Shown here: in pieces, positions 20,421-29,214 of the stretch | How the letters are laid out: each line of letters starts with the position of its first letter | How positions within the stretch are numbered: position 1 is the first letter of the stretch | Assembly: GCA_900755065.1 (NCBI GenBank) | Contig: CAAEFC010000040.1 | Coordinates: 29,773-93,772 of the forward strand | Direction of reading: 5' to 3' | Length of the DNA: 64,000 bases | Source of the DNA: Bacilli bacterium | Lineage (GTDB): Bacteria > Bacillota_I > Bacilli_A > RFN20 > CAG-449 | Made by a program: the position numbers and the translations under genes | Notes under the pieces: generated by a model | The model's input: only the letters and a program-made list of their open reading frames with translations | Told to the model about the DNA's origin: nothing | Databases searched by the model: none

Positions 20421-22676
20421 ATGCTCGACGTAAGTGTAAGAAATTATTTATCGAATGCAAAAGGTGCGCCATTCTTTTTTGTTGTCGGAGATGGCGGATA
20501 TATCGCTATTTTAGATGAACTGAAACGAAATGGTGTAAGCGTTATTCGTATAAGCGATTTTTGCCATAAACCCGATAAGTTTCCCAATCTCGACGATATG
20601 GTGGACAATTTCCGCATGGGCGATGTGGATTACAAAACGAATAGATTTGTAGTAGTGGGATTGGGTGAGTATCTTGCTTTGCGCGGAGAAGCGGAAGCCT
20701 TGAAAGTATTGCGCGAATTAAAAAGCACTACGCTGGGGACGGCAAGGGTTATACTGCTTTTGCGTTGTGTCGGCGTTCAGGTTGAGGAAATTGTAAGAGA
20801 AGATATCCGCGCAAAGTCACGTGTTTACATAAGCAATTCAATTGATAATAATATAACTGTTGTAAACATAGGAATCGAACAAAGCGAAGGACTTGTAAAA
20901 GAAGTCGGGGTGCAGTCGCTATTGTATGCTATGGAAAACGGCGAAACAGGTAAGTTGTTTGTTAAAACCAACCTTATATTGGATAATTCCATGTTACCTG
21001 TAAATAAAATAGACGACGCCTATTTCGCCATTAAAACTTTGGTACAAGGATTTTCTTTGCCGAAGTCTTTGGGCGATGATGAGCAATGGAATAGGCTGAT
21101 GGGCGATTTGAAAAAATATAGCTACTCGTTCACTAATTTTTTTGCAGATAAAGATTTTCATTTGGATTCGGATGCGGACTTTATTGAAAAAGCGTTTGGG
21201 CTTACTTATAGTAAATGGATTTTCTTCATATATTTGAAGCTCAATTATACTAAATTAAGTAATCCGTATCTGCGCTTTGTTATTGAAAGAGTATCTGATT
21301 TCAAAGAACTGAAAACAGAAACGCTGAATGCGATAATCTCCGTTGAACATACGGACAAAGATTTTTATTCTCTTTATGCAGGACGGAAAAAGCTATTAAA
21401 AGATATCACCGAGTCCGATATCGCTATCTTTATTCGGCAAAACGAAATATATCCAGATGAAAGCATATATAAATTAACGGACAATACGTCCACGGAACGA
21501 AAAGCGATCATTCGTTGGGTATCACAGCATGGGCTTATTAAAGAGTTAGAGCAAATATATCCCGCATTATTTTTGTATTTGCAAAAGTATACATTTTCAT
21601 GTGGCAAGAATGCTGATAAGTTTACCGATTATTTCGAACGTTATAAACAACAAAAAATTTCCAATAGCCTTGATTATGGATTTGAAGAATGTGCAAAAAA
21701 GAGTTCAAGCCTATATGCGGGATTGCAAACACGTGCCAATGCTCTTATGAATATAGGAGATAAAAAATCGACTTTTTTGATTTGGGTTGACGCTCTCGGT
21801 GTAGAATATTTAGCTTATATACAAGCTCTTGCCAAACAAAAAGGTCTTTCTATAAACATCGAAATTGCGAGAAGCGATTTACCGACGATAACAAGTATAA
21901 ATAGAGGGTTCTACGACGAGTGGGGAGAAAATAAAGATAAGGAACAACATCTTGACGATATCAAACATCATGATTGCGGTGGATTCGATTATCGCAAAGA
22001 TAAATTACCTGTTTATCTTGCAAGCGAATTGGACGTTATAGAAAATGTTTTGAATTATGCCGCGACAGAACTTGCCTTTCGCAAGTATAAGCGAGTTGTT
22101 ATTGCAAGCGACCACGGAGCATCCAGGCTTGCTGTTTTAGGTCAGCATGGCGAAAAATACGAAACAGATACGAAAGGCGAACATTCGGGACGTTGTTGCA
22201 AATATTTCGACGATTATGATATATCCAATTCAGTTGCAGAAAACGGATATATCGTTTTAACGGATTATGGAAGATTCAAAGGAAGTCGCGAAGCCAACGT
22301 AGAAGTGCATGGCGGATGTACTTTGGAAGAAACAGTAGTTCCCATTATCACACTTTCGTTGAAGAATCAGACAGATGTTCAAATTATTATCATGAAACCC
22401 GAGGAACTTGTTGTGGATAGAAAGAACGGCGTTCAAATTTCCGTTTATATTTCTAATGTGGAATATTCCAAGGCGGTTCACATGGAAATCAAAAAGAAAG
22501 TTTATGATGGCGAACAAACAGACAATACCCATTACACGTTTGCCTTAAATGATATTAAGCGTTCGGGAGAGTATGAGGCGAGCATATTCGATGGCTCAAA
22601 TTTAATCGGGCGTGTAAAATTGCATATAAAAGGTGCAGTCGGTTCAACAAAATCCGATTTTGATGAGCTTTTCTAA
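20421..22676 (+). CDS. pglZ: BREX protein PglZ (alkaline-phosphatase-superfamily domain)
   Basis: A 751-residue BREX core protein. The start at 20421 has GAGG at 20409-20412; an earlier ATG at 20406 lies inside the brxC end and lacks a site. The PglZ domain is in the second half: the first metal aspartate D457 in IWVDALG, the nucleophile-like threonine pair T489/T491 in LPTITS, and D564-H565 in ASDHGAS. These keep the metal-binding residues, so it may be catalytic. The N-terminal 400 residues are helical and unassigned. PglZ with BrxC is the diagnostic pair for BREX. The C-terminus is beta-rich (about residues 650-751). Confidence 0.92.
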   Translation: MLDVSVRNYLSNAKGAPFFFVVGDGGYIAILDELKRNGVSVIRISDFCHKPDKFPNLDDMVDNFRMGDVDYKTNRFVVVGLGEYLALRGEAEALKVLRELKSTTLGTARVILLLRCVGVQVEEIVREDIRAKSRVYISNSIDNNITVVNIGIEQSEGLVKEVGVQSLLYAMENGETGKLFVKTNLILDNSMLPVNKIDDAYFAIKTLVQGFSLPKSLGDDEQWNRLMGDLKKYSYSFTNFFADKDFHLDSDADFIEKAFGLTYSKWIFFIYLKLNYTKLSNPYLRFVIERVSDFKELKTETLNAIISVEHTDKDFYSLYAGRKKLLKDITESDIAIFIRQNEIYPDESIYKLTDNTSTERKAIIRWVSQHGLIKELEQIYPALFLYLQKYTFSCGKNADKFTDYFERYKQQKISNSLDYGFEECAKKSSSLYAGLQTRANALMNIGDKKSTFLIWVDALGVEYLAYIQALAKQKGLSINIEIARSDLPTITSINRGFYDEWGENKDKEQHLDDIKHHDCGGFDYRKDKLPVYLASELDVIENVLNYAATELAFRKYKRVVIASDHGASRLAVLGQHGEKYETDTKGEHSGRCCKYFDDYDISNSVAENGYIVLTDYGRFKGSREANVEVHGGCTLEETVVPIITLSLKNQTDVQIIIMKPEELVVDRKNGVQISVYISNVEYSKAVHMEIKKKVYDGEQTDNTHYTFALNDIKRSGEYEASIFDGSNLIGRVKLHIKGAVGSTKSDFDELF

Positions 22677-22688
22677 GGAGATGAGAGT

Positions 22689-24179
22689 ATGGATTATTTC
22701 GATAAATTAAGAGACTGTTTTGATGAAATGGTCGTATACAAGGACCTAAAAAAGACAAATTTCTTTTCGGCTTTAAGTTTGCCGGCATTTATGCGCGATT
22801 GGTTGCTCAGAAAGTTCGAAGATGAAGAAGGAAATTTTGATAAAGACGAATTGGCGCGTTTTGTAAAGAAATTCATTCCACGAAAAGAAGATTGGAATGC
22901 CATTAAAAACCGTGTTATCGTTGAGGGGCAAAAGACCAAATTTTTAGCCAAAGTCTCCGTTAATATAGACATTCGCACTGGGGAAGTTTCGTTTGCGTTG
23001 CCTGAGTTTGGATTGGGTTTCAAGGAAACCATTATCGAAAGCGATGTATGGGATGAGTGCAAAGAGGACCTTGTAAAAGGTAGAGATGTATGGGGAATGA
23101 TAGAGCTTGGCTATCGTGCGCCCGATGCATTTGACATTGAATTCGAATACGAAAAGAGTAAATCAAAAGCTCGAGCTTCAAAAGATGGAAAAATTAAATT
23201 GCTTTCTTTTAGAAATTTCTGCCCATATGAAATTGATATTGAACAATATAAAGAGGCTCGTAAGGAATTTACTACGGAAGAGTGGATGAATGTTATCTTG
23301 GGAGCGGTGGATTACAATGCAGATGGCTACAAGACGGAAGAAGAAAAACTTACCATGTTGACTCGTCTGCTGCCGTTTGTTGAAAAGCGTCTTAATTTAA
23401 TAGAACTTGCACCTAAGGGTACGGGTAAATCCTATCTATTTGGCAATGTAAGTAGGTATGGTTGGCTTTCCAGCGGCGGAATTATGAGTCGTGCAAAAAT
23501 GTTTTACGATCAAAGTAAGCGACGCGAAGGTTTGCTTTCGGGTAGTGATTTTGTTACATTAGATGAAGTGCAAACAATATCATTTACAGATACCGATGAA
23601 ATGCGAGCCGCATTAAAGGGCTATTTGGAACAGGGAACTTTTACTGTAGGCGATTATAAAGGTGTGGCGGAAGCCGGCGTTGTATTGTGTGGTAACATCA
23701 GAAAAGAAATCATGGACGCGGACGGGTATAGCAATATGTTTGAGGAGCTGCCTGTTGTGTTTCATGAGTCTGCTTTGATTGAGCGTTTTCACGGTTTTAT
23801 AAAAGGCTGGAATATACCGAGAATGAACGATGATTTGAAAGTGGCGGGTTGGGCATTGAATTCGGAGTATTTCTGTTCGATTATTCATGAGCTTAGGAGC
23901 GATTTGACATATCGTACAGTGGTGGACGATTTGATCGTAGTCCCAGATTCTGCCGACACTAGAGATACGGAAGCGGTAAAGAGAATTGCTACGGCATATT
24001 TGAAATTATTGTTTCCGCATGTGCAAAATTCAAAAGATATATCCGCATATGATTTCAAGAGATATTGTTTATCGAGAGCTATAAAAATGCGCGATACGAT
24101 TCGGTATCAGTTGGGCCTGCTTGATAAAGAATATGCGGGGAAAGATTTGCCAGCATTTATGGTTTCTAAGGATGATTAA
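22689..24179 (+). CDS. brxL: BREX Lon-like ATPase BrxL (short form)
   Basis: A 496-residue AAA+ protein. Walker A is PKGTGKS at residues 242-248 and Walker B is TLDEVQ with D292/E293, followed by a sensor-like RERF-type element (IERFHGFIKGW). BrxL is found in type 1 and type 4 BREX and forms ring-shaped DNA-binding oligomers in studied examples. At 496 residues it is the short version: I see no C-terminal Lon-like protease domain with a Ser-Lys dyad. AAGGAGATGAG precedes the ATG. It lies 12 bases after pglZ. The frame is intact. Confidence 0.88.
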   Translation: MDYFDKLRDCFDEMVVYKDLKKTNFFSALSLPAFMRDWLLRKFEDEEGNFDKDELARFVKKFIPRKEDWNAIKNRVIVEGQKTKFLAKVSVNIDIRTGEVSFALPEFGLGFKETIIESDVWDECKEDLVKGRDVWGMIELGYRAPDAFDIEFEYEKSKSKARASKDGKIKLLSFRNFCPYEIDIEQYKEARKEFTTEEWMNVILGAVDYNADGYKTEEEKLTMLTRLLPFVEKRLNLIELAPKGTGKSYLFGNVSRYGWLSSGGIMSRAKMFYDQSKRREGLLSGSDFVTLDEVQTISFTDTDEMRAALKGYLEQGTFTVGDYKGVAEAGVVLCGNIRKEIMDADGYSNMFEELPVVFHESALIERFHGFIKGWNIPRMNDDLKVAGWALNSEYFCSIIHELRSDLTYRTVVDDLIVVPDSADTRDTEAVKRIATAYLKLLFPHVQNSKDISAYDFKRYCLSRAIKMRDTIRYQLGLLDKEYAGKDLPAFMVSKDD

Positions 24180-24181
24180 GT

Positions 24182-24385
24182 ATGAACACTGAAAAGAAAT
24201 TTTGCTATGTTTGCAGGAAAGAATTGTCAAAAAACGAAATAGGATTAACAAAAAAACTGATTGACAAAAAAGCGAATAAGTTTTATTGTTTGACATGTCT
24301 TGCGGAATATTTAGAAGTAACAGAAGAGGAGTTGCTTGCAAAAATCGAAGAGTTCAAAGAAGAGGGCTGTACGCTGTTTAAGTAA
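24182..24385 (+). CDS. Small four-cysteine (zinc-ribbon-like) protein in the BREX operon
   Basis: A 67-residue protein with two CxxC pairs, FCYVC near residue 8 and YCLTC near residue 37, separated by a lysine-rich stretch, then a predicted helix (YLEVTEEELLAKIEEF). The pattern predicts one bound zinc ion, or less likely a metal/sulfur relay site. Similar free-standing small zinc proteins occur in Bacillota with no known role. It begins three bases after brxL and ends three bases before the cysteine desulfurase, so it belongs to the operon. An adaptor or sulfur-carrier role is speculation. Confidence 0.75.
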   Translation: MNTEKKFCYVCRKELSKNEIGLTKKLIDKKANKFYCLTCLAEYLEVTEEELLAKIEEFKEEGCTLFK

Positions 24386-24387
24386 TT

Positions 24388-25530
24388 ATGAAGCAAATGA
24401 TTTACGCCGATAATGCCGCTACAACAAGGCTTGATAGCGACGCATATAAAGCAATGTCAAAGATATTGCAAAATGAATATGGCAACCCTTCTCAGCCATA
24501 TTCCTTTTCTCGTACCGCAAAAAGGTTGATTGCACAAGCAAGGGAGACGATTGCAGAGTGTATCAATGCATCGCCTGATGAAATATTTTTCACTTCGGGT
24601 GGAACAGAAGGCGATAATTGGGGATTGGAAGGAGTGGCATTTTCTAATCCCTATAAGAAGATTATCACTTCACAAATCGAACATCATGCTATTTTGAGAA
24701 CTTGCGAGTTTTTGGAAAAACAGAATTTTCCTATCGCTTATCTTCCGGTTACAAAAGACGGGACAGTTTTGCCCGATACATTAAGTGCGCAGATATCTGA
24801 TACAACTTCGCTAGTTTCCATAATGCTTGCCAATAATGAAGTCGGAACCATTCAGCCGATAAAAGAGCTTGCCAAAATTGCGCATTCTCACGGAGCATTG
24901 TTTCATACCGATGCGGTACAAGCAGTAGGACACATTCCCGTTGATGTTAAAGGACTAGGTGTGGATATGCTAACTGCTTCTGCGCATAAGTTTAATGGAC
25001 CGAAAGGAATTGGTTTTCTTTATATAAAGCATGGAATTCATATTCTACCATATATGCATGGCGGAGCGCAAGAGAAGGGGCTTCGCGCTGGTACGGAAAA
25101 TGTTGCGTCCATTGTCGGAATGAGTGTTGCATTAAAGAATAATATAAAGAATCAAATTAATAATGACAATTTATATCGTGAAGAGCAATTCTTTTTATCT
25201 CGATTGGAACAATGCGGAATTATTCTCGGTAGGGATTTTTTATGGAATGGGAGTAATGAATTTGGTAAACATTTGCCGGGACTGATTAGTTTGTCTTTCA
25301 GAGGGAAAGACGGCGAATCGATTATGCATAGAATGGACTTAAAAGGTATTGCAATTTCTACCGGGGCGGCATGTGATTCCATTAATACACAGGTTTCGCA
25401 TGTTATTAAGGCAATACATGTTCCAAATGAGTTTGCGTTAGGAACAATTCGTATATCTTTTGGAAACAATACAACGCATGACGAAGTCGAGGCAATAGCA
25501 TATGCATTGAGCGATATTGTGTCAAAATGA
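24388..25530 (+). CDS. Cysteine desulfurase (IscS/NifS/DndA-like)
   Basis: A 380-residue PLP enzyme that removes sulfur from cysteine and holds it as a persulfide. The PLP lysine is K201 in SAHKFNG, the catalytic cysteine is C329 in STGAACDS on the mobile loop, and RAGTENV is present, as in group I (IscS/NifS) enzymes. Such an enzyme next to a PAPS-reductase-like protein is the DndA/DndC arrangement of DNA phosphorothioation. It starts three bases after the small zinc protein with only a weak ribosome binding site, so coupling is likely. It could also simply mature the iron-sulfur clusters of the BrxP-like protein. Confidence 0.93.
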   Translation: MKQMIYADNAATTRLDSDAYKAMSKILQNEYGNPSQPYSFSRTAKRLIAQARETIAECINASPDEIFFTSGGTEGDNWGLEGVAFSNPYKKIITSQIEHHAILRTCEFLEKQNFPIAYLPVTKDGTVLPDTLSAQISDTTSLVSIMLANNEVGTIQPIKELAKIAHSHGALFHTDAVQAVGHIPVDVKGLGVDMLTASAHKFNGPKGIGFLYIKHGIHILPYMHGGAQEKGLRAGTENVASIVGMSVALKNNIKNQINNDNLYREEQFFLSRLEQCGIILGRDFLWNGSNEFGKHLPGLISLSFRGKDGESIMHRMDLKGIAISTGAACDSINTQVSHVIKAIHVPNEFALGTIRISFGNNTTHDEVEAIAYALSDIVSK

Positions 25531-25531
25531 G

Positions 25532-26605
25532 ATGGTAAATATGAACGAATTGGCAAAAACATCATATACGGAAGTTCTTCATATTATCAAAGCGGCGAGA
25601 GAAAGTGCATTTAGCAAAGTAAATGAAGAACTTATTTTGATGTATCGGGATATCGGTAAATATATCAGCGAGAAGTCGAAAGACGCCAAGTACGGTGAAA
25701 AATATGTAGACGGGCTTGCGGATTTCTTTGCAAGGGAATACCCAGAATTAAAGGGCTTTACACGACGCGGACTGTATCGTATGCGATAGTTTTACAAACT
25801 TTATAAAGATGACGAAAAAGTGTCACCGCTGGTGACAAAATTGAGTTGGTCGAATCATTTGAAGATTATGTCGGCTTGTAAATCGCAAGAGGAACGCTAT
25901 TTCTATATGGCACTCTGCGTCAAAGAAAGATATAGCGCGCGTGAGCTTGCGCGGCAAATCGATAGCGGATATTACGAGCGAAATATACTATCGCAAAAGC
26001 CGACTACGCTTGCAATAGCGGAAGCTAAGGAAAAAGCTGGTAATATCTTTTTGACACCTACACGCTTGATTTTCTCGATTTGTCCGAAACGGTTTTGGAA
26101 CAAGATCTGCAAAAATCGATTATCCGCAATTTGAAAAACTTTGTGTTTGAAGTCTGCAAAGACTTTACGTTTATAGGCGAAAGAATATAGGCTGCAAGTC
26201 AGCAATCACGATTATTATGTGGACTTACTTATCTATCACAGAGGACTGTCGTGCTTGGTTGCGTTTGAGTTGAAGATAGGCGAATTTAAGCCGGAATATG
26301 TCGGCAAAAGAGGACTTTATTTGAAAGCATTGGATAGGGAGATAAAAAAGGAAAACGAAAATCCGAGCGTTGGTATTATCCTTTACGCCAAGAAAGACGA
26401 TGAAGTTGTCGAATTTGCTTTAAGCCGTAGTTTATCGCCAACAACGGTATCCGAATATAAATTGAAACTGATTGATAAGCAATTGTTACAAAACAAATTA
26501 AAAGAGTATGTCCTACTTGTAGACAGCCAAGACAACATATATGGATTAATCTATAAACAATATCTGCCGAAAAGAAAAAACGAAAGCATAGAAAACATAC
26601 AATAA
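25532..26605 (+). pseudogene. Broken DUF1016/YhcG-type PD-(D/E)XK nuclease gene
   Basis: The three pieces read continuously as a DUF1016-family protein: LIKAARESAF-like N-terminal helix-turn-helix part, LSWSNHLKIM, then the nuclease core CLVAFELKIGEFKPEY. The gene is interrupted by a TAG at 25787-25789 where the family has Gln (MRQFY), by a frameshift in a T run near 26047-26051 (frame 2 to 1) and by a second near 26183-26186 (back to frame 2). Three lesions make it a true pseudogene rather than a sequencing slip. It starts two bases after the desulfurase and would once have been the last gene of the defence operon. These nucleases often sit in restriction and defence islands. Confidence 0.9.
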
Positions 26606-26859
26606 ACGATTTCTACCACGGCAATAAACTCTATAAGGAAAAGTACGGTTTTATCGAAATAGGTAATCCCAAATATTACAAGAAAGACAACGACTATTTT
26701 GTTGTGCCTGAATTCGTGTTGCGTAAATCTACGCCGAAGGATTGCATCATAGCGTGTAACGGAGAGCAAATAGATATGTTCGCGCTTGCGGAAGGGGGAC
26801 ATTTCCGAACGCGCGATGCAGATGATCCTAAAAAGTTTATGAGAATAAAAGATTATTGA
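26605..26859 (+). pseudogene. Open fragment without start, origin unknown
   Basis: An 84-codon open frame overlapping the end of the nuclease relic, reading NDFYHGNKLYKEKYGFIEIG then KYYKKDNDYF and ending KFMRIKDY. It has no start codon near its beginning and no ribosome binding site. The aromatic, lysine-rich pattern looks like real protein, so it is probably the end of a gene whose front was deleted. I do not recognise the family. Confidence 0.45.
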
Positions 26860-26902
26860 AATTATACATACTTCTGGAGATAACAGCAAGTAGCTCAAAA
26901 AT

Positions 26903-27268
26903 AAGTATAGGCATATCGGCGAGCTGTGCGAAGAATACGGTTAGGGTTTGGTATTGGATATGTTTTATGAAACGGAAAATAAAGCGTGTTTTCGAGATTG
27001 GAATTGGGAAGAGTATAAGTTCAAGAACGACGGGAGTTGGCACGAGTTAGATGACGTAGTGGATTATAACATCGGACGCAGATATTTTCGGCAAACATAT
27101 TTGGAAAGTGTCAATGCGGATGAGGTTTATGGCGTGAAGAATGCGAGATACTTTAATAAAGGCAATCCACAGATACACTTGTTCGATCCGAGAACAGGGA
27201 AAACTATATCACGTTTACTTATTGGGGAACTATTACATTTGACTTGGAATGCCGACGAAGATAGATAA
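26903..27268 (+). pseudogene. Relic ORF with in-frame stops, origin unknown
   Basis: A frame reading HIGELCEEYG, stop, then LVLDMFYETENKACFRDWNW and on to RLLIGELLHLTWNADEDR. The text continues sensibly across a TAG at 26941, and another TAG lies just upstream, which points to decay. A Met at 26960 could start a shortened product but no ribosome binding site is seen. No family recognised. A hairpin terminator follows at 27336. Confidence 0.4.
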
Positions 27269-27335
27269 TACGAATTGCAGCTGATAGACAAATTTACAAG
27301 CAAATAACAGATATAAAATATGCAAGCCAGAGGGC

Positions 27336-27362
27336 CGTACGATTGATTTCGTGCGTTTTTTT
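27336..27362 (+). terminator. Rho-independent terminator at the end of the defence transcript
   Basis: CGTACGA / TCGTGCG (one G-U pair) with a 6-base loop runs into a seven-T tract. It is the first good terminator after the BREX operon and its relics. Confidence 0.75.
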
Positions 27363-27544
27363 GCTTTTAAATTTTTTTCAATAAGAAGTGGTGTCTATGT
27401 GCAATGGTAGACTTGTAGGTGATCTTAAAATTCTTGTAACAAGAAACAGATAACGGAGGAATAATGGAACAAACACTATTAAAACAATTCACGTTTATCA
27501 AATACTATTGCATAAAAAAAGAAATATTATCTGATTTATGGTAA

Positions 27545-27732
27545 CGAAAAGATGTAGCAAAGTTTATTGCGATAGTCAAGGGCTATACCGAAGTAATCGA
27601 GCTTACATCCGAAATCCCGAACAGCTTTATAGTCAAGACTTTCATAGGTGTGCCCCCAGAGTAGATGGAAAGCGTAAACAAGAAGTGAAGATTATTTATA
27701 AGCTTGTAGGTGCGATGAAGATACCGCAGTAA
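27545..27732 (+). pseudogene. C-terminal relic of a large serine recombinase (DUF4368-like)
   Basis: Frame 2 reads RKDVAKFIAIVKGYTEVIEL, which matches the DVAKFI..VKKYTEITEL segment typical of the C-terminus of large serine recombinases of mobile elements. After a TAG and frameshift near 27650, frame 1 reads VDGKRKQEVKIIYKLVG, the matching final segment of the same family. The rest of the recombinase is missing. It lies at the right edge of the AT-rich island, which suggests the island came in, or was bordered, by such an element. Confidence 0.7.
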
Positions 27733-27745
27733 CAAATAAGTGTGT

Positions 27746-27788
27746 AATTGCCTTGGGGGATAAAATAAAAAACTCCCCAAGGGCAATT
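27746..27788. repeat. Large imperfect inverted repeat
   Basis: AATTGCCTTGGGG pairs with CCCCAAGGGCAATT (one bulged G) around a 16-base AT-rich loop. There is no T tract after it on the plus strand. It may be a terminator for minus-strand transcription or an end structure of the lost mobile element. Confidence 0.5.
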
Positions 27789-27861
27789 AACACAATGAGA
27801 ATATCTATGCAAACGGCGTTGCTTGAGAGTAATGTAAAACAAGGTCGTATCCCTTGCAAAG

Positions 27862-27898
27862 AACTGCTTTGTGCTTTATCGATCAAAGCAGTTTTTTT
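27862..27898 (+). terminator. Strong rho-independent terminator at the island's right edge
   Basis: Perfect 10-bp stem AACTGCTTTG / CAAAGCAGTT with a 12-base loop, then seven T residues. It isolates the island from the downstream genes. Confidence 0.85.
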
Positions 27899-27987
27899 AA
27901 ACGAACGAAATGGATTATGAACGATTAGAATTGAATGGGTTCCACTGTGTAAAAAAATGAGGTATAATTAAAAAAGGTGGGAAGAAC

Positions 27988-28341
27988 ATGAAAAGAAACA
28001 GAAAAATCGCAAATATACTTTTTTACTTATCAATTGCCGTTTATGCACTGACGACGATCTACTTCTTGACTGTATATATACAGAATTATCTGGACGGATG
28101 CAATAAAGTCGGCGAAAGCAATCCATGGGCCGGATTATTGGTTGTGGTTATAGTTTATATGATCGTAGGCACCATTGCCTATTCACTTGAATTTATATTG
28201 AATCTTATCGCCCTGATATTGGCGAATGTGAAAAGAGGAGAAAATAAGTTTTACGGAATCCGCTTTATTGTAATGGGCTTGGCAGGCTTTTTGACCGAGG
28301 CGCTAATCTATCTGATCACGAATTTCTGTATTGTACCATAA
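27988..28341 (+). CDS. Small integral membrane protein, function unknown
   Basis: A 117-residue protein with three hydrophobic segments (about residues 8-30, 48-78 and 93-114). No motif recognised. It has its own -10 (TATAAT at 27963-27968) and a GGTGGGAAG ribosome binding site. The first segment is preceded by a basic stretch (MKRNRK), placing the N-terminus in the cytoplasm. It stands alone between the island terminator and the FMN reductase gene. Confidence 0.7.
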   Translation: MKRNRKIANILFYLSIAVYALTTIYFLTVYIQNYLDGCNKVGESNPWAGLLVVVIVYMIVGTIAYSLEFILNLIALILANVKRGENKFYGIRFIVMGLAGFLTEALIYLITNFCIVP

Positions 28342-28459
28342 GCCAAAATTGTTTGAGTTTTTGCCGGGAAACGGACCTGAATTTTCGCTTTAAAAAAGTA
28401 TAGTGTTCCATTTTTCAAGAGTAAAATCCGAAACAGCAAACAACAAGAATTCAATATCG

Positions 28460-28468
28460 TGCTATAAT
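28460..28468 (+). promoter_or_regulatory. Extended -10 promoter of the FMN reductase gene
   Basis: TGCTATAAT lies 20 bases before the start at 28488; no -35 is obvious. GGAGG follows as the ribosome binding site. Confidence 0.5.
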
Positions 28469-28487
28469 TGAATCGGAGGTTTTGAAA

Positions 28488-29108
28488 ATGGCAAAGGTTT
28501 TAATTCTTAACGGAAGTCCGCATCCGAAAGGGTGTACGGCACGAGCGTTGAAAGAAGTGGAAAAAGTATTGCAAGAAGAAGGAATGGAGACAGAAACCAT
28601 ACAGGTGGGAAGTCAACCTGTGCGCGGATGCATCGCCTGTAAATCCTGTTACCGAAACGGGAAATGCGTGTTTGATGATCTGGTCAATCAAATCGCACCA
28701 AAATTTGAAAAAGCAGACGGGCTCCTTGTCGGATCGCCGGTTTATTACGCATCGGCGAACGGAACATTGATATCGTTTCTCGACCGGCTGTTTTACAGCA
28801 CGCACTTCGATAAGGCTTTTAAAGTCGGAGCAGCGGTCGTTTCGGCCCGGAGAGGCGGTTGCAGCGCGACATACGACGAACTGAACAAATATTTTACGAT
28901 CAGTCAGATGATGGTGGTTTCCAGTCAATACTGGAATCAGGTTCACGGAAACACACCGGAAGAAGTAGAGAAGGATTCAGAAGGTTTGCAAACCATGCGA
29001 ACGCTAGGACGGAATATGGCGTTTTTAATCAAGGCCATCGATCTCGGCAAAGAAAAATACGGCCTTCCTAAGCGGGAAAAGAAAATCTCGACGAATTTTA
29101 TCCATTGA
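28488..29108 (+). CDS. NADPH-dependent FMN reductase / flavodoxin-fold oxidoreductase
   Basis: A 206-residue flavodoxin-like protein. The FMN phosphate loop is LNGSPHPKGCTAR at residues 7-19. CIACKSCYRNGKC near residue 44 is the cysteine-rich loop typical of the iron-sulfur flavoprotein/NAD(P)H reductase branch, and GSPVYYASANGTLISFLDRL near residue 78 completes the flavin site. Such enzymes reduce quinones, flavins or metal ions. The ATG at 28488 follows CGGAGG; a TTG two codons upstream is less likely. It is monocistronic as far as visible. Confidence 0.88.
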   Translation: MAKVLILNGSPHPKGCTARALKEVEKVLQEEGMETETIQVGSQPVRGCIACKSCYRNGKCVFDDLVNQIAPKFEKADGLLVGSPVYYASANGTLISFLDRLFYSTHFDKAFKVGAAVVSARRGGCSATYDELNKYFTISQMMVVSSQYWNQVHGNTPEEVEKDSEGLQTMRTLGRNMAFLIKAIDLGKEKYGLPKREKKISTNFIH

Positions 29109-29185
29109 GAAAATTTTTTGGGAAATATCGCTTGTGATTGCGATTAGATAGATGAAGGGAACTTTTTGCAAAACTGAAATTTTGT

Positions 29186-29214
29186 TTGATTTGCCCTATA
29201 ACTTCAGTTATAGT
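29186..29214 (+). promoter_or_regulatory. Promoter of the rpsF-ssb-rpsR operon
   Basis: TTGATT (29186-29191), 17-base spacer, TATAGT (29209-29214). The leader that follows is about 70 bases and holds a GCTAC / GTAGC hairpin (29246-29261), possibly part of the known S6:S18-binding leader of this operon. Confidence 0.65.

Noticed and set aside
27807..27920. Small ORF of about 37 codons before the membrane protein gene
   Set aside because: It runs through a perfect terminator hairpin and has no ribosome binding site.
12255..27990. Direct-repeat attachment sites bounding the BREX island
   Set aside because: I compared the flanks by eye and found no shared repeat of convincing length.
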